From Paenibacillus sp. An7 (lineage in GTDB: Bacteria > Bacillota > Bacilli > Paenibacillales > Paenibacillaceae), in the NCBI RefSeq assembly GCF_009870785.1, contig NZ_WTWX01000013.1, positions 1 through 64,000 of the forward strand: 64,000 nucleotides of DNA, given 5' to 3'. The notes below the pieces were generated by a model that worked only from the letters and a program-made list of their open reading frames with translations, had not been told where the DNA came from and ran no database searches. The translations under genes and the position numbers were made by a program. Positions 44,547 through 54,263 of this stretch are shown one piece after another (the stretch's first letter is position 1; every line of letters begins with the position of its first letter).

Positions 44547-44882
44547 ATGGCAGAGCAACATAACCATACACATGATTCTCATGAGAACCACGGGTCATTC
44601 AAATCTTACCTCATTGGATATCTGATTTCGATTGTGCTCACGATCATCCCGCTTGTGGTAGTATTGAATGATATGTTCGATAAAACAGTAAACATGGTCA
44701 TTATTCTGATCATGGCAGTGTTGCAGTTTATTGTTCAGCTCTTCTTCTTTATGCATGTTCGTGAAGGAGAACCAGGTAAACCGAAATGGAATGTCATGGC
44801 CTTGATTCTTGGACTTCTGTTTGTACTTACCATTGTTGTAGGTTCTATCTGGATCATGATGAACAACGCGGTTGCTCATTAA
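44547..44882 (+). CDS. qoxD: Quinol oxidase subunit IV
   Basis: The 111-residue subunit has three helices (about 22-43, 50-72 and 84-106), with the family's LQFIVQLFFFMHVREGE in the middle. The N-terminus is again His-rich (HNHTHDSHENH), like QoxC. It starts one base after the qoxC stop codon and closes the operon. Subunit IV helps CuB loading and complex stability in relatives. Confidence 0.95.
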   Translation: MAEQHNHTHDSHENHGSFKSYLIGYLISIVLTIIPLVVVLNDMFDKTVNMVIILIMAVLQFIVQLFFFMHVREGEPGKPKWNVMALILGLLFVLTIVVGSIWIMMNNAVAH

Positions 44883-44900
44883 TGATCATGATTAACCTTA

Positions 44901-44944
44901 ACACCTTGTCTGCTCTTTACTGAGCGGGCAAGGTGTCTTTTATT
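44901..44944 (+). terminator. Intrinsic terminator after qoxABCD
   Basis: ACACCTTG pairs with CAAGGTGT, with inner GCTC/GAGC, followed by CTTTTATTT. Confidence 0.85.
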
Positions 44945-45029
44945 TGCCTCCGCGAAATGAATCTGTTTACTAGCTGAATGGAAAGGAAGCAGGTTACACA
45001 AACTGTAGTATAAATTCGGTATAAGACCT

Positions 45030-45058
45030 TTGCTTTACGAAGATAGTCTTGTTATGAT
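45030..45058 (+). promoter_or_regulatory. Sigma-A promoter of deoC
   Basis: TTGCTT (45030-45035), a 17-base spacer and TATGAT (45053-45058), about 70 bases before the deoC ATG. Confidence 0.6.
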
Positions 45059-45127
45059 TACAGATGAACTTTTAAAAAATGTTAACTAACACATCTAGGA
45101 TTGATAGAAGAAAGGACGATTCAAATC

Positions 45128-45805
45128 ATGAAACAAACCGCGATTGCTCCATTAATCGATCATACATTACTTAAGGCTGATGCCCGCCGTGAAGATATTA
45201 TTAAACTTGCAGAAGAGGCAAAGGAATATGGATTTGCTTCTGTATGTGTGAACCCAGGATTTGTATCCACAGCTTATGAAGTGTTGAAAGATACACCGCA
45301 GGTAAAAGTATGTACCGTTATCGGATTTCCTTTAGGAGCGAACACGTCAGAGGTCAAAGCCTATGAAACCAAGGACGCGATTGCTAACGGAGCTACTGAA
45401 GTAGATATGGTGATTAACATTAGCGCGCTGAAAGACGGCAATGATGACTATGTTGCTGCAGATATCAAAGCTGTCGTTGATGCTGCTAAAGGAAAAGCTC
45501 TTACAAAAGTAATTATTGAAACTTGTCTGTTAACGGAGGAAGAAAAAGTACGTGCGTGCAAACTTGCAGTACAGGCAGGAGCTGATTTTGTTAAAACATC
45601 AACTGGGTTCTCTACAGGCGGAGCAACGAAAGAAGACATCGCTCTTATGCGTAAGACCGTTGGTCCTGATGTTGGCGTAAAGGCATCCGGAGGAGTTCGG
45701 AGCGCGGAAGATGCACTAGTAATGATCGAAGCGGGAGCTTCCCGAATCGGGACAAGCGGCGGCGTAGCTATTGCAAAAGGTGAACGTTCTAATAGCAGTT
45801 ACTAA
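45128..45805 (+). CDS. deoC: Deoxyribose-phosphate aldolase
   Basis: DeoC cleaves 2-deoxyribose-5-phosphate to glyceraldehyde-3-phosphate and acetaldehyde in deoxynucleoside salvage. The 225-residue TIM barrel shows [11 protein letters not shown] at the N-terminus, the Schiff-base Lys in FVKTSTGF (about 156) and the second Lys in VKASGGVRS (about 185). ATG 45128 follows AGAAAGGACG; an upstream in-frame TTG at 45101 is too long for the family. No pdp, drm or cdd gene is adjacent, and its own promoter and terminator make it monocistronic. Confidence 0.95.
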   Translation: MKQTAIAPLIDHTLLKADARREDIIKLAEEAKEYGFASVCVNPGFVSTAYEVLKDTPQVKVCTVIGFPLGANTSEVKAYETKDAIANGATEVDMVINISALKDGNDDYVAADIKAVVDAAKGKALTKVIIETCLLTEEEKVRACKLAVQAGADFVKTSTGFSTGGATKEDIALMRKTVGPDVGVKASGGVRSAEDALVMIEAGASRIGTSGGVAIAKGERSNSSY

Positions 45806-45830
45806 AACCTCAGATCTAAAAATATTGAAG

Positions 45831-45859
45831 AAAACGACTCCTTTAGGGGTCGTTTTTTT
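45831..45859 (+). terminator. Intrinsic terminator after deoC
   Basis: AAAACGAC-CC pairs with GG-GTCGTTTT around TTTA, followed by a T run. Confidence 0.92.
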
Positions 45860-45927
45860 GTCTCATTATTAAGATTGAGCCATTTATTTTATCTTTATTT
45901 GAAAAAGGTGTACACAAACGAAACAAA

Positions 45928-45953
45928 ATGAACTAATATAAACATATATGAAC
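45928..45953 (+). promoter_or_regulatory. Direct repeat ATGAAC x2 upstream of kduI
   Basis: ATGAAC at 45928-45933 and 45948-45953, 20 bases apart (about two helical turns), each followed by a TAA/TAT-rich stretch. It is a candidate binding site for the DeoR-type regulator encoded in the operon. By eye only. Confidence 0.35.
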
Positions 45954-45994
45954 CTAAATATTATATTACTCACTATGGAAAGGGTTGAAGAAAA

Positions 45995-46825
45995 ATGCAA
46001 AACCGTTATGCGTCTCATCCCAATGAAGTGAAGAAATTTGATACAAAACGTTTACGTGAGGAATTCCTGATCGAAGACTTATTTACTAAGGACGAACTCG
46101 TCACTGTGTACTCGCATGTAGATCGTTATATTGTAGGTTCCGCTGTTCCTGTATCCAAGGATATTAAACTTGAAGTTCCGCTGAAGGATATTGGCACGGA
46201 CTTCTTCCTTGCTCGCCGTGAAGTTGGAATTATTAACATAGGTGGACATGGTACCGTGTCAGCGGATGGTGTGAGATACGAGGTAGGAGCAAAAGAATGC
46301 TTATATATCGGTTTAGGTGTAAAAGAAGTGGTTTTCCATACCGGAGCGGAAGAAGCACCGCAGTTTTATTTTGTATCTACACCAGCACATCATGCTTATC
46401 CGACCGTAAAAGCTACACAAGAAGATGCAACACCAAGTCACCTTGGCAGCATTGAATCCTCAAATGAGAGAACAATTTACAAATACATTCATGAAGGCGG
46501 TATCAAAAGCTGTCAGTTAGTACTTGGGATTACAGAACTGGCCCCAGGAAACATGTGGAATACAATGCCTGCTCATACTCACAATCGTCGCTCTGAAGTT
46601 TACTTGTATTTTAATCTTCCAGAGCAAGGTGCTGTATTCCATATGATGGGAGAGCCAGATGAAACAAGACATCTCGTTGTTCGGCAAGGTCAGGCAATCA
46701 TCTCACCTAGTTGGTCCATTCATAGCGGAGTAGGAACAAGCAACTATACTTTCTGCTGGGCAATGGCTGGTGAGAACCAGACGTTTGATGATATGGACGG
46801 CGTTGCAATGACCGAGCTAAAATAA
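45995..46825 (+). CDS. kduI: 5-dehydro-4-deoxy-D-glucuronate isomerase
   Basis: KduI converts 5-keto-4-deoxyuronate (from pectin or glycosaminoglycan lyase products) to 3-deoxy-D-glycero-2,5-hexodiulosonate, the substrate of KduD. The 276-residue bicupin has the zinc site motif MPAHTHNRRSEVYLYF (about 194-209), a Glu/His pair, and the C-terminal SPSWSIHSGVGTSNYTFCWAM. It opens a four-gene cluster with deoR, kduD and an epimerase-like gene. AAAGGG precedes the ATG. Confidence 0.96.
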   Translation: MQNRYASHPNEVKKFDTKRLREEFLIEDLFTKDELVTVYSHVDRYIVGSAVPVSKDIKLEVPLKDIGTDFFLARREVGIINIGGHGTVSADGVRYEVGAKECLYIGLGVKEVVFHTGAEEAPQFYFVSTPAHHAYPTVKATQEDATPSHLGSIESSNERTIYKYIHEGGIKSCQLVLGITELAPGNMWNTMPAHTHNRRSEVYLYFNLPEQGAVFHMMGEPDETRHLVVRQGQAIISPSWSIHSGVGTSNYTFCWAMAGENQTFDDMDGVAMTELK

Positions 46826-46863
46826 ATGGAAGACAGAATTACAGATAGGAAGTTGAACCAATT

Positions 46864-47616
46864 ATGAACTCAATGAAACGGCACGAAAAGATTATGGAAA
46901 CGCTGCTTGCACAGAAAGAAGTTACGGTCAGTGAACTGAGCGAGAAGCTGGATGTAACAGGAAAGACGATTCGTGAGGATCTGGATAAGCTGGAATCCAT
47001 GGGACTCCTGATGAGAGTACATGGTGGGGCAGTGCTGGCTCAAAAGGATCAGTATGGTATTCTCACCAGCAGAGGGGCGCTGGAGAAGCATAACTCGGAG
47101 AAAATAGAAATTGCGGAGCGGGCAATCACTTATATTACACCGGGAGATATTATCGCTCTAGACGGCGGCAGTACAACGCTGGAGATTGCTAGACTGCTGC
47201 CTAATGAACCCCTTACCGTGATTACGAACGATTTATTTATCATTGCAGAGCTCACCAAAAAAGACCAAATTCGCCTCGTTGTACCGGGGGGATCAAGAGT
47301 AAGGAATATGCTGGTTAGTGAAGATACGGAACATTTTATTAGGAAACTAAATATCCATAAGGCATTCATTTCTACTACGGCTCTTCATCCGGAGTTTGGT
47401 TTTTCGATCTATACCGGTGATTTGGTTCCTTTAAAAAGAGCACTCATTCAAACTGCACAGCATGTTTATGCTGTTGTTGATCATTATAAATTCGGGAATT
47501 TTGCTCTTCGTACATTTGCACAACTACCGGAGGTTCATAAGGTAATCAGTGATCGTGCTCTGGATGAGAGCATACTGGCTCCTTATAAAGATGCAGGAAT
47601 AACTATCGATTATTAA
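46864..47616 (+). CDS. DeoR-family transcriptional regulator
   Basis: The 250-residue protein has an N-terminal DeoR helix-turn-helix (residues 5-60, EVTVSELSEKLDVTGKTIREDL with MRVHGGAVL) and a C-terminal sugar-phosphate-sensing domain (GDIIALDGGSTTLEIARLL and VITNDLFIIAEL). It sits between kduI and kduD, so it likely represses this uronate operon. DeoR-type control of kdu genes is less usual than KdgR (IclR or LacI type). A second in-frame ATG at 46876 is possible. Confidence 0.9.
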   Translation: MNSMKRHEKIMETLLAQKEVTVSELSEKLDVTGKTIREDLDKLESMGLLMRVHGGAVLAQKDQYGILTSRGALEKHNSEKIEIAERAITYITPGDIIALDGGSTTLEIARLLPNEPLTVITNDLFIIAELTKKDQIRLVVPGGSRVRNMLVSEDTEHFIRKLNIHKAFISTTALHPEFGFSIYTGDLVPLKRALIQTAQHVYAVVDHYKFGNFALRTFAQLPEVHKVISDRALDESILAPYKDAGITIDY

Positions 47617-47635
47617 CTTGCAGGAGGCGGGAAAG

Positions 47636-48388
47636 ATGAGTGTTTTTGACTTGAGCGGAAAAGTAGCATTGGTTACCGGTACATCGGGCGGCCTGGGACA
47701 GGGAATGGCACTCGGGCTTGCTGAGGCAGGAGCTGATATTGTAGCAGTTTCAAACACTTTGCCTACTGAGACTGTACAGGCCATTGAAGCCCTTGGACGT
47801 AAGGCGATATCTATTCAAGCAGATTTAAGTATAGAGGAAGAGCTGGCTGGTGTTTTTGAACAGGCTCTTGGTTTCCAAGGGAAAATAGATATCCTTGTTA
47901 ACAATGCAGGGATCATTCGGCGCACACCAGCTGCGGATCATGCAGCTTCAGATTGGCACGACGTAATCGACTTGAACCTAAACACCGTGTTTTTCCTTAG
48001 TCAACTTGCAGGCCGGCATATGATTGAACGGGGAAGCGGTAAGATTATCAGCATTGCTTCTATGCTTTCCTATCAAGGCGGAATCAACGTTCCTGGGTAC
48101 ACGGCGAGTAAACATGCAGTAGCTGGACTGACAAAGGCTTTGGCGAATGAATGGGCCGGAAAAGGAATCCAAGTTAATGCAATTGCTCCCGGCTATATGG
48201 TTACAAGCAATACGCAACAGATTCGGGAAGATGAGAACCGGTATAGAGATATCACAGCACGGATTCCGGCTGGTCGCTGGGGTACCCCAGAGGATCTAAA
48301 AGGTCCCGTTGTCTTTCTCGCATCGGATGCATCTGATTATTTGAATGGTCATGTACTGAATGTAGATGGGGGCTGGCTTGCTCGCTAG
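47636..48388 (+). CDS. kduD: 2-dehydro-3-deoxy-D-gluconate 5-dehydrogenase
   Basis: KduD reduces 3-deoxy-D-glycero-2,5-hexodiulosonate to 2-keto-3-deoxygluconate with NAD(P)H. The 250-residue classical short-chain dehydrogenase has the cofactor motif TGTSGGLGQG (about 14-23), NNAG (about 88), catalytic Ser in IASMLS and YTASK (about 155-159), and the C-terminal DGGW. ATG 47636 follows CAGGAGG. The genes for KDG kinase and KDPG aldolase, needed next, are not in this cluster. Confidence 0.93.
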   Translation: MSVFDLSGKVALVTGTSGGLGQGMALGLAEAGADIVAVSNTLPTETVQAIEALGRKAISIQADLSIEEELAGVFEQALGFQGKIDILVNNAGIIRRTPAADHAASDWHDVIDLNLNTVFFLSQLAGRHMIERGSGKIISIASMLSYQGGINVPGYTASKHAVAGLTKALANEWAGKGIQVNAIAPGYMVTSNTQQIREDENRYRDITARIPAGRWGTPEDLKGPVVFLASDASDYLNGHVLNVDGGWLAR

Positions 48389-48417
48389 CATTTCTCGCCT
48401 AAAGGAGGATAACGAGA

Positions 48418-49269
48418 ATGAAACTTGGAGTACTGGCGCATACGTTCGGTAAACAGAAAACAGCAGATCTAGCCCGCCGTATTGCGGGCAGCGGATTTAC
48501 TTCTGTTCAGCTCGCACTTTCTAAAGCACTTTCTGATATCGATTCATCGAATGGAAAGCTGAGCCCCGGGCTTGCTCATTGGGTGGGTGAGCAATTCGAT
48601 AATGAAGGTATTCGTATTGCCGTTCTTGGATGCTATATTGATCCTGTTCATCCTGACCCGGAAGTAAGAAAGTTAGAGCTCGCTAGGTTTAAGGAACATT
48701 TGCGATATGCTCGTGATTTTGGGTGCAGCATTGTGGCAACAGAAACAGGAAGTCTCACGACTTACCAAGATTCACATCCCGAATCTTATGAGGAGCAAGG
48801 GTACCTAGTGTTGCGTGATTCAGTAATGGAACTGGCAGAAGAGGCAGATCGATGGGGCGTAAATATAGCTATTGAACCTGTTTCTGTACACACGATGCAC
48901 ACCACAGAGCATATGCAGCGTCTATTTGAGGAGATCCCAAACTCCAGTGTTGGCCTGTTGTTCGATCCATGTAACCTGATGAAATTAGAGCAGGCCGTAA
49001 ATCAGGCCGATTTCTTGAAAGATGTCTTCAATAAATTATTTGATCGTATGATTGCAATTCATGCCAAAGATGTTGCCTTTGATGTGAATGGTAAAAAATA
49101 TAATCCGCTGCCTGGTGAAGGTATCCTTGATTATCCTTTGTTTTTCCAACTGCTCAAAACCTATAAACCTCACATCGATATCTCCCTCGAAGGGGTTACG
49201 GCAGAGCAAGCGGATGATGCAGCCGCCTATCTGCGCCGGTTGTGGCATGCTGACAATAATCTATCGTAA
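48418..49269 (+). CDS. Sugar phosphate isomerase/epimerase (xylose-isomerase-like TIM barrel)
   Basis: The 283-residue AP-endonuclease-2/IolE-like TIM barrel has FTSVQLALSKAL, IRIAVLGCYIDPVHPD, the metal-ligand Glu in IAIEPVSVHTMHT (about 152), an acidic His/Asp group in FDPCNLM and AIHAKDVAFD, and the final Glu in ISLEG. It probably isomerises or epimerises a keto-sugar that feeds the uronate pathway (inference from the operon). AAAGGAGG precedes ATG 48418. Confidence 0.87.
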   Translation: MKLGVLAHTFGKQKTADLARRIAGSGFTSVQLALSKALSDIDSSNGKLSPGLAHWVGEQFDNEGIRIAVLGCYIDPVHPDPEVRKLELARFKEHLRYARDFGCSIVATETGSLTTYQDSHPESYEEQGYLVLRDSVMELAEEADRWGVNIAIEPVSVHTMHTTEHMQRLFEEIPNSSVGLLFDPCNLMKLEQAVNQADFLKDVFNKLFDRMIAIHAKDVAFDVNGKKYNPLPGEGILDYPLFFQLLKTYKPHIDISLEGVTAEQADDAAAYLRRLWHADNNLS

Positions 49270-49276
49270 CATTCAG

Positions 49277-49319
49277 AAAACACCTTTCATTTGTAACTCA
49301 AGTGAAAGGTGTTTTTTTA
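49277..49319 (+). terminator. Intrinsic terminator after the kdu cluster
   Basis: AAACACCTTTCA pairs with TGAAAGGTGTTT, followed by a T run. Confidence 0.93.
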
Positions 49320-49437
49320 TAGAATTTATCTACGATTTAATTTTATTATAATTTTTACAGGAAAACTCGGATTTAATATTTTCAAAAGGTTTAATTTGTG
49401 AGAGAATATGGAAAATACGAGGTGGCCATCTCGTTAA

Positions 49438-50766
<1,329 letters not shown>

Positions 50767-50797
50767 ACCGGAGTTATAGGCAGTATGGAATAGAGAG

Positions 50798-50824
50798 AGC
50801 ACACCCTGATGGGGTGCTTTTTTA
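50798..50824 (+). terminator. Intrinsic terminator after metY
   Basis: GCACACCC pairs with GGGGTGC around TGAT, followed by six T. Confidence 0.88.
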
Positions 50825-50911
50825 GTTTCATAAATAAATTTAAAATATAGTCCATTACATAACAAAACGATGTTTACAATTACAGTTAACTGGAATATAA
50901 TAATTAAAAAG

Positions 50912-51072
50912 TTGCATTAGATAAAAACAATTGTACTAATGCAATATTGATTATCATTCTCAGCAATAATCGAAGAATAATTCAACTCAATAGTCGATAA
51001 ATCCATGCTGCTTCGGGCCTCCCGAAGCAGCATGTGCCATTTTAAGGACACTAACAATGGATCTCATTCTCA
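50912..51072 (+). promoter_or_regulatory. Complex 5' region of the P-type ATPase gene: dyads and Fur-like boxes
   Basis: TTGCATTAG (50912-50920) and CTAATGCAA (50936-50944) form a perfect 9-base inverted repeat enclosing a possible promoter (TTGCAT, 16 bases, TACTAA). TGATTATCATTCTCA (50948-50962) fits the 7-1-7 Fur box with two mismatches, and TGGATCTCATTCTCA (51058-51072) is a weaker copy. Between them CATGCTGCTTCGGG (51004-51017) pairs perfectly with CCCGAAGCAGCATG (51021-51034). No T run follows that stem. Confidence 0.55.
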
Positions 51073-51119
51073 ATTAGCCGACCGAAAATGACAATTAAAA
51101 AGAGAGGGAAGTGATCAGC

Positions 51120-53069
51120 ATGGACGCAATAAATAAGAGATTAAATACGGTTACGCAAGTAAAAGGAAATTCTGCTGCTCCGCAGCCGGGGCGCAAACGC
51201 GGTCCGAATTTTAAAATGATGCTTCAGAACAAGGAGATGCAGGCAGCACTTGGCAGCGGGGTGATGATGCTCGTTGCATGGGGAGTTTCTGGCAGTTATG
51301 AATTTCTGTCCATTCTGCTGTATATTGCAGCATACACAATCGGTGGATGGTCCAAAGCAAAAGAAGGGGTAGCAACACTGGTTAAGGAGCGGGATTTAGA
51401 TGTAAACTTGCTCATGATTGCAGCGGCCGTTGGTGCAGCAACGATTGGTTACTGGAATGAGGGAGCTATGCTTATCTTCATTTTTGCGCTGAGTGGAGCG
51501 CTTGAAAGTTATACAACAGAACGCAGTCATAAGGATATTTCATCCCTTATTTCATTGAAGCCGGAAACGGCGCTGCGAATCGATAATGGAAGTATGGAAC
51601 TTGTTGCTGCCGAAGAACTTGTACCAGGAGATTTGATACTAGTAAAACCAGGAGAGCTGATGCCATCCGATGGCCGAATCTATAAAGGATACTCTGCCGT
51701 GAATCAATCCTCCATCACAGGAGAATCTACACCGGTAGAAAAAACAACCGGAGATGAGGTTTTTGCAGGAACGATGAATGGAGAAGGTGCGCTGTACATT
51801 GAGGTGACGCAGCGGGCCGAAAATTCACTTTTTTCAAAAATTATTAAGTTAGTAGAAGAAGCACAAAGCGAGGTTCCTGCATCTCAGCGATTTATAGAGA
51901 AGTTTGAAGGAATATATGCCAAGTTCATTGTAGTGATTACGCTTCTTATCATTGGGGTACTTCCTCTCCTATTTGGCTGGACCTGGGGAGATTCCTTCTA
52001 TAAAGCATGTGTATTTCTGGTCGTAGCTTCTCCCTGTGCGCTGGTCGCCTCGATCATGCCCGTGATGCTCTCTTCTATCTCAAGCAGTGCAAGGAGAGGA
52101 CTTCTCTTTAAAGGGGGAGCACATGTAGAAAATATGGCTAAAACGGCTGTTGTCGCTTTTGATAAGACGGGTACACTTACGCGGGGAGTTCCTGAAGTAA
52201 CTGACTTGTATCCAGCAGAAGGTTATGACGAAATGCAGTTGCTTGCTGTCTCTGCTGCCATTGAAAGCCAGTCTATGCATCCTCTCGCAGAAGCGATTGT
52301 TAATAAGGCACGCATATCAGGAGCAGAAATTCTTGAAGCTGATGAAGTTCAGTCCATCACAGGATGGGGACTTGAAGGGATCGTAAACGGTGTGAAATGG
52401 AGTATTGGTAAGACGGATAGGTTCGATCAGGAAGAAGTTGATTCGTTCTGGGTTCGTACGAGAGCATCCCTCGAGCAAGAAGGAAAAACCGTATCCGTCA
52501 TTATGCAAGGTGACGATATAGCAGGGATCATTGCGATGCGTGATACGGTTCGTCCGCAGGCAGCGGCTGCGGTGAAACGATTGCAACAATTAGGTGTCAA
52601 AGTCGCTATGCTGACGGGAGACCGCCAAGGTACCGCGGACGTTATAGCAGAAGAGACAGGTGTAGATTTTGTCTATGCTGAACTCTTACCACAGCAAAAA
52701 GTGGAACAGGTACGTAAGCTCCGTGAAACCTATGGTCATGTCGTTATGGTTGGGGATGGAGTGAATGATGCGCCGGCTCTAGCTGCAGCTACTGTAGGGA
52801 TGGGGATGGGCATGTCTGGAAGCGGGACGGCAATCGAAGTATCTGATGTGGTTCTGATGAATGACAATATTGAAGAGATCGCTTGGAGTATTAAGCAGTC
52901 TAGAAGAGCGGCGAAAGTAGTGAAACAAAATATTATTTTTGCTATTTCCGTAATTACACTGCTTATTGCAGGTAACTTTCTCACCGAGGTTGCTTTACCC
53001 TTTGGCGTGATCGGCCATGAAGGCAGTACGATTTTAGTTATTCTAAATGGGTTGCGACTATTAAAATAA
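51120..53069 (+). CDS. Heavy-metal-translocating P-type ATPase (P1B, ZosA/PfeT-like)
   Basis: The 649-residue ATPase lacks an N-terminal metal-binding domain. It has the A-domain TGES, the membrane metal motif SPC (about 304-306), phosphorylation site DKTGTLTRG (about 348), the HP motif SMHPLAEAI, MLTGDRQGTA and GDGVNDAPALAAA. The tail reads HEGSTILVILNGLRLL. SPC with an HEG(S/G) tail occurs in Zn/Cd/Co and iron pumps such as ZosA and PfeT. Fur/PerR-like boxes upstream suggest iron or peroxide control. ATG 51120 is preferred over the in-frame GTG 51111. Confidence 0.92.
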   Translation: MDAINKRLNTVTQVKGNSAAPQPGRKRGPNFKMMLQNKEMQAALGSGVMMLVAWGVSGSYEFLSILLYIAAYTIGGWSKAKEGVATLVKERDLDVNLLMIAAAVGAATIGYWNEGAMLIFIFALSGALESYTTERSHKDISSLISLKPETALRIDNGSMELVAAEELVPGDLILVKPGELMPSDGRIYKGYSAVNQSSITGESTPVEKTTGDEVFAGTMNGEGALYIEVTQRAENSLFSKIIKLVEEAQSEVPASQRFIEKFEGIYAKFIVVITLLIIGVLPLLFGWTWGDSFYKACVFLVVASPCALVASIMPVMLSSISSSARRGLLFKGGAHVENMAKTAVVAFDKTGTLTRGVPEVTDLYPAEGYDEMQLLAVSAAIESQSMHPLAEAIVNKARISGAEILEADEVQSITGWGLEGIVNGVKWSIGKTDRFDQEEVDSFWVRTRASLEQEGKTVSVIMQGDDIAGIIAMRDTVRPQAAAAVKRLQQLGVKVAMLTGDRQGTADVIAEETGVDFVYAELLPQQKVEQVRKLRETYGHVVMVGDGVNDAPALAAATVGMGMGMSGSGTAIEVSDVVLMNDNIEEIAWSIKQSRRAAKVVKQNIIFAISVITLLIAGNFLTEVALPFGVIGHEGSTILVILNGLRLLK

Positions 53070-53132
53070 TGCTGTAGAGCAAAGCAGATAAGAAAAGCAG
53101 ATAAGATAAAAGAAAAAGTGGATCGGAAAAAT

Positions 53133-53160
53133 AAAAAGCGTCGTGGAAACGACGCTTTTT
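53133..53160. terminator. Bidirectional terminator between the P-type ATPase and ZIP genes
   Basis: AAAAAGCGTCGT pairs perfectly with ACGACGCTTTTT around loop GGAA. It serves both convergent genes. Confidence 0.92.
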
Positions 53161-53196
53161 GCTGTAAATTGCGGTTTATTTTCTAAGTAAATTTGT

Positions 53197-53928
53197 CTAG
53201 AAAATCTCAGTAAGAGTAATCATCGTGATGAGACCTAGAAGGAAAGAGATCGTAGCTACACGCTGGTTGCCGTCTCCGTGACTTTCCGGGATCAGCTCTT
53301 TGTACACAATAAACATCATTGCTCCTGCAGCAAAGGCAAGACCGTAAGGAACAAGACCATCAACTACACTGCTCAGGGAGTATCCAATAAACGCTGTAAT
53401 AATCTCGACTGCTCCCGTTAAGGTAGCGATACCGAGCGCTTTAAATCGGCCGATGTTTTGATTCACTAGGAACAGGGCTACAAGAAATCCTTCAGGTGCA
53501 TTTTGAAGTCCAATCGACAAGGCAATCAAATTACCTAGACTGTCGTCCGCACTTGCATAACTTACCCCAACGGAAAGCCCCTCTGGAAGATTGTGCATCG
53601 TGATTGCAGCAATGATCAGGAAAGCCTTGCCTTCAATATTAAATGGCCGTGATTCAGGATTCTCTAAATCGATGTGCGGAATATACCTCTCCAAGATAAG
53701 CAGTATACAGCTTCCTGCCAAGATTCCGATGGACAGGACAATTAGATTCGACTGGCCGAGAGCCTCGGGGATGAGGCTGTACATGGATGCCGAAGTCATG
53801 ATTCCCGCTGCATAAGCAAGCAGAATATCACGAAGCCGGTGAGTTACCTTGGTCATAAACAGAATCGGGATTGCCCCAAGTCCGGTAGACAAGGCAGAGA
53901 TAATACTTCCAATCATTGCTTCTGTCAT
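53197..53928 (-). CDS. ZIP-family divalent metal transporter (ZupT-like)
   Basis: The 243-residue protein has about eight helices and the ZIP binuclear metal site: AITMHNLPEGLSVGV (helix 4) and LQNAPEGFLVALFL (helix 5). It probably imports Zn2+, Fe2+ or Mn2+. ATG 53928 has AGGAGGT 12 bases upstream, a long but usable spacing; the frame extends a further 22 codons to 53994 without support. It is convergent with the P-type ATPase gene and preceded by a PerR/Fur-like box. Confidence 0.9.
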   Translation of the reverse strand: MTEAMIGSIISALSTGLGAIPILFMTKVTHRLRDILLAYAAGIMTSASMYSLIPEALGQSNLIVLSIGILAGSCILLILERYIPHIDLENPESRPFNIEGKAFLIIAAITMHNLPEGLSVGVSYASADDSLGNLIALSIGLQNAPEGFLVALFLVNQNIGRFKALGIATLTGAVEIITAFIGYSLSSVVDGLVPYGLAFAAGAMMFIVYKELIPESHGDGNQRVATISFLLGLITMITLTEIF

Positions 53929-54032
53929 AAACTTTCGAATACCTCCTCTTGTTGTCTTTCTATTTAGATCAGGATTAAAGCGAGCAAAGAGCATTGACAG
54001 CGACTTTGAAAATGATCATAATTATATCTAGA

Positions 54033-54070
54033 TTAGAATTATTATAAATTATTTATTCCTTTTCCGTAAA
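54033..54070 (-). promoter_or_regulatory. PerR/Fur-type box over the promoter of the ZIP gene
   Basis: TTAGAATTATTATAA (54033-54047) matches the PerR box TTATAAT-N-ATTATAA at all but one arm position. On the minus strand, TTTACG (54070-54065), an 18-base spacer and TATAAT (54046-54041) form a promoter whose -10 lies inside the box, 112 bases before the ZIP start. Confidence 0.6.
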
Positions 54071-54263
54071 GTTTACTTATAACATGAACGGGTTAAAGCA
54101 ATTCATTATATTATTTCCCATTCGTATATGGATGACAAGAGTTGATATGATATGCAGTGTCTTCCATGAATAAGGTAATAACTTATTGTATGCTTGTTCG
54201 CCCCTGGTTCATTCGAAGTTCATTTACTCTAGTGTTTGCGGAAGAAATCAGGAGGTAAAGTGA
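54071..54263. other. Rest of the divergent ZIP/trxB intergenic region
   Basis: No gene. The trxB promoter must lie here, but I see no unambiguous -35/-10 pair. Confidence 0.4.
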
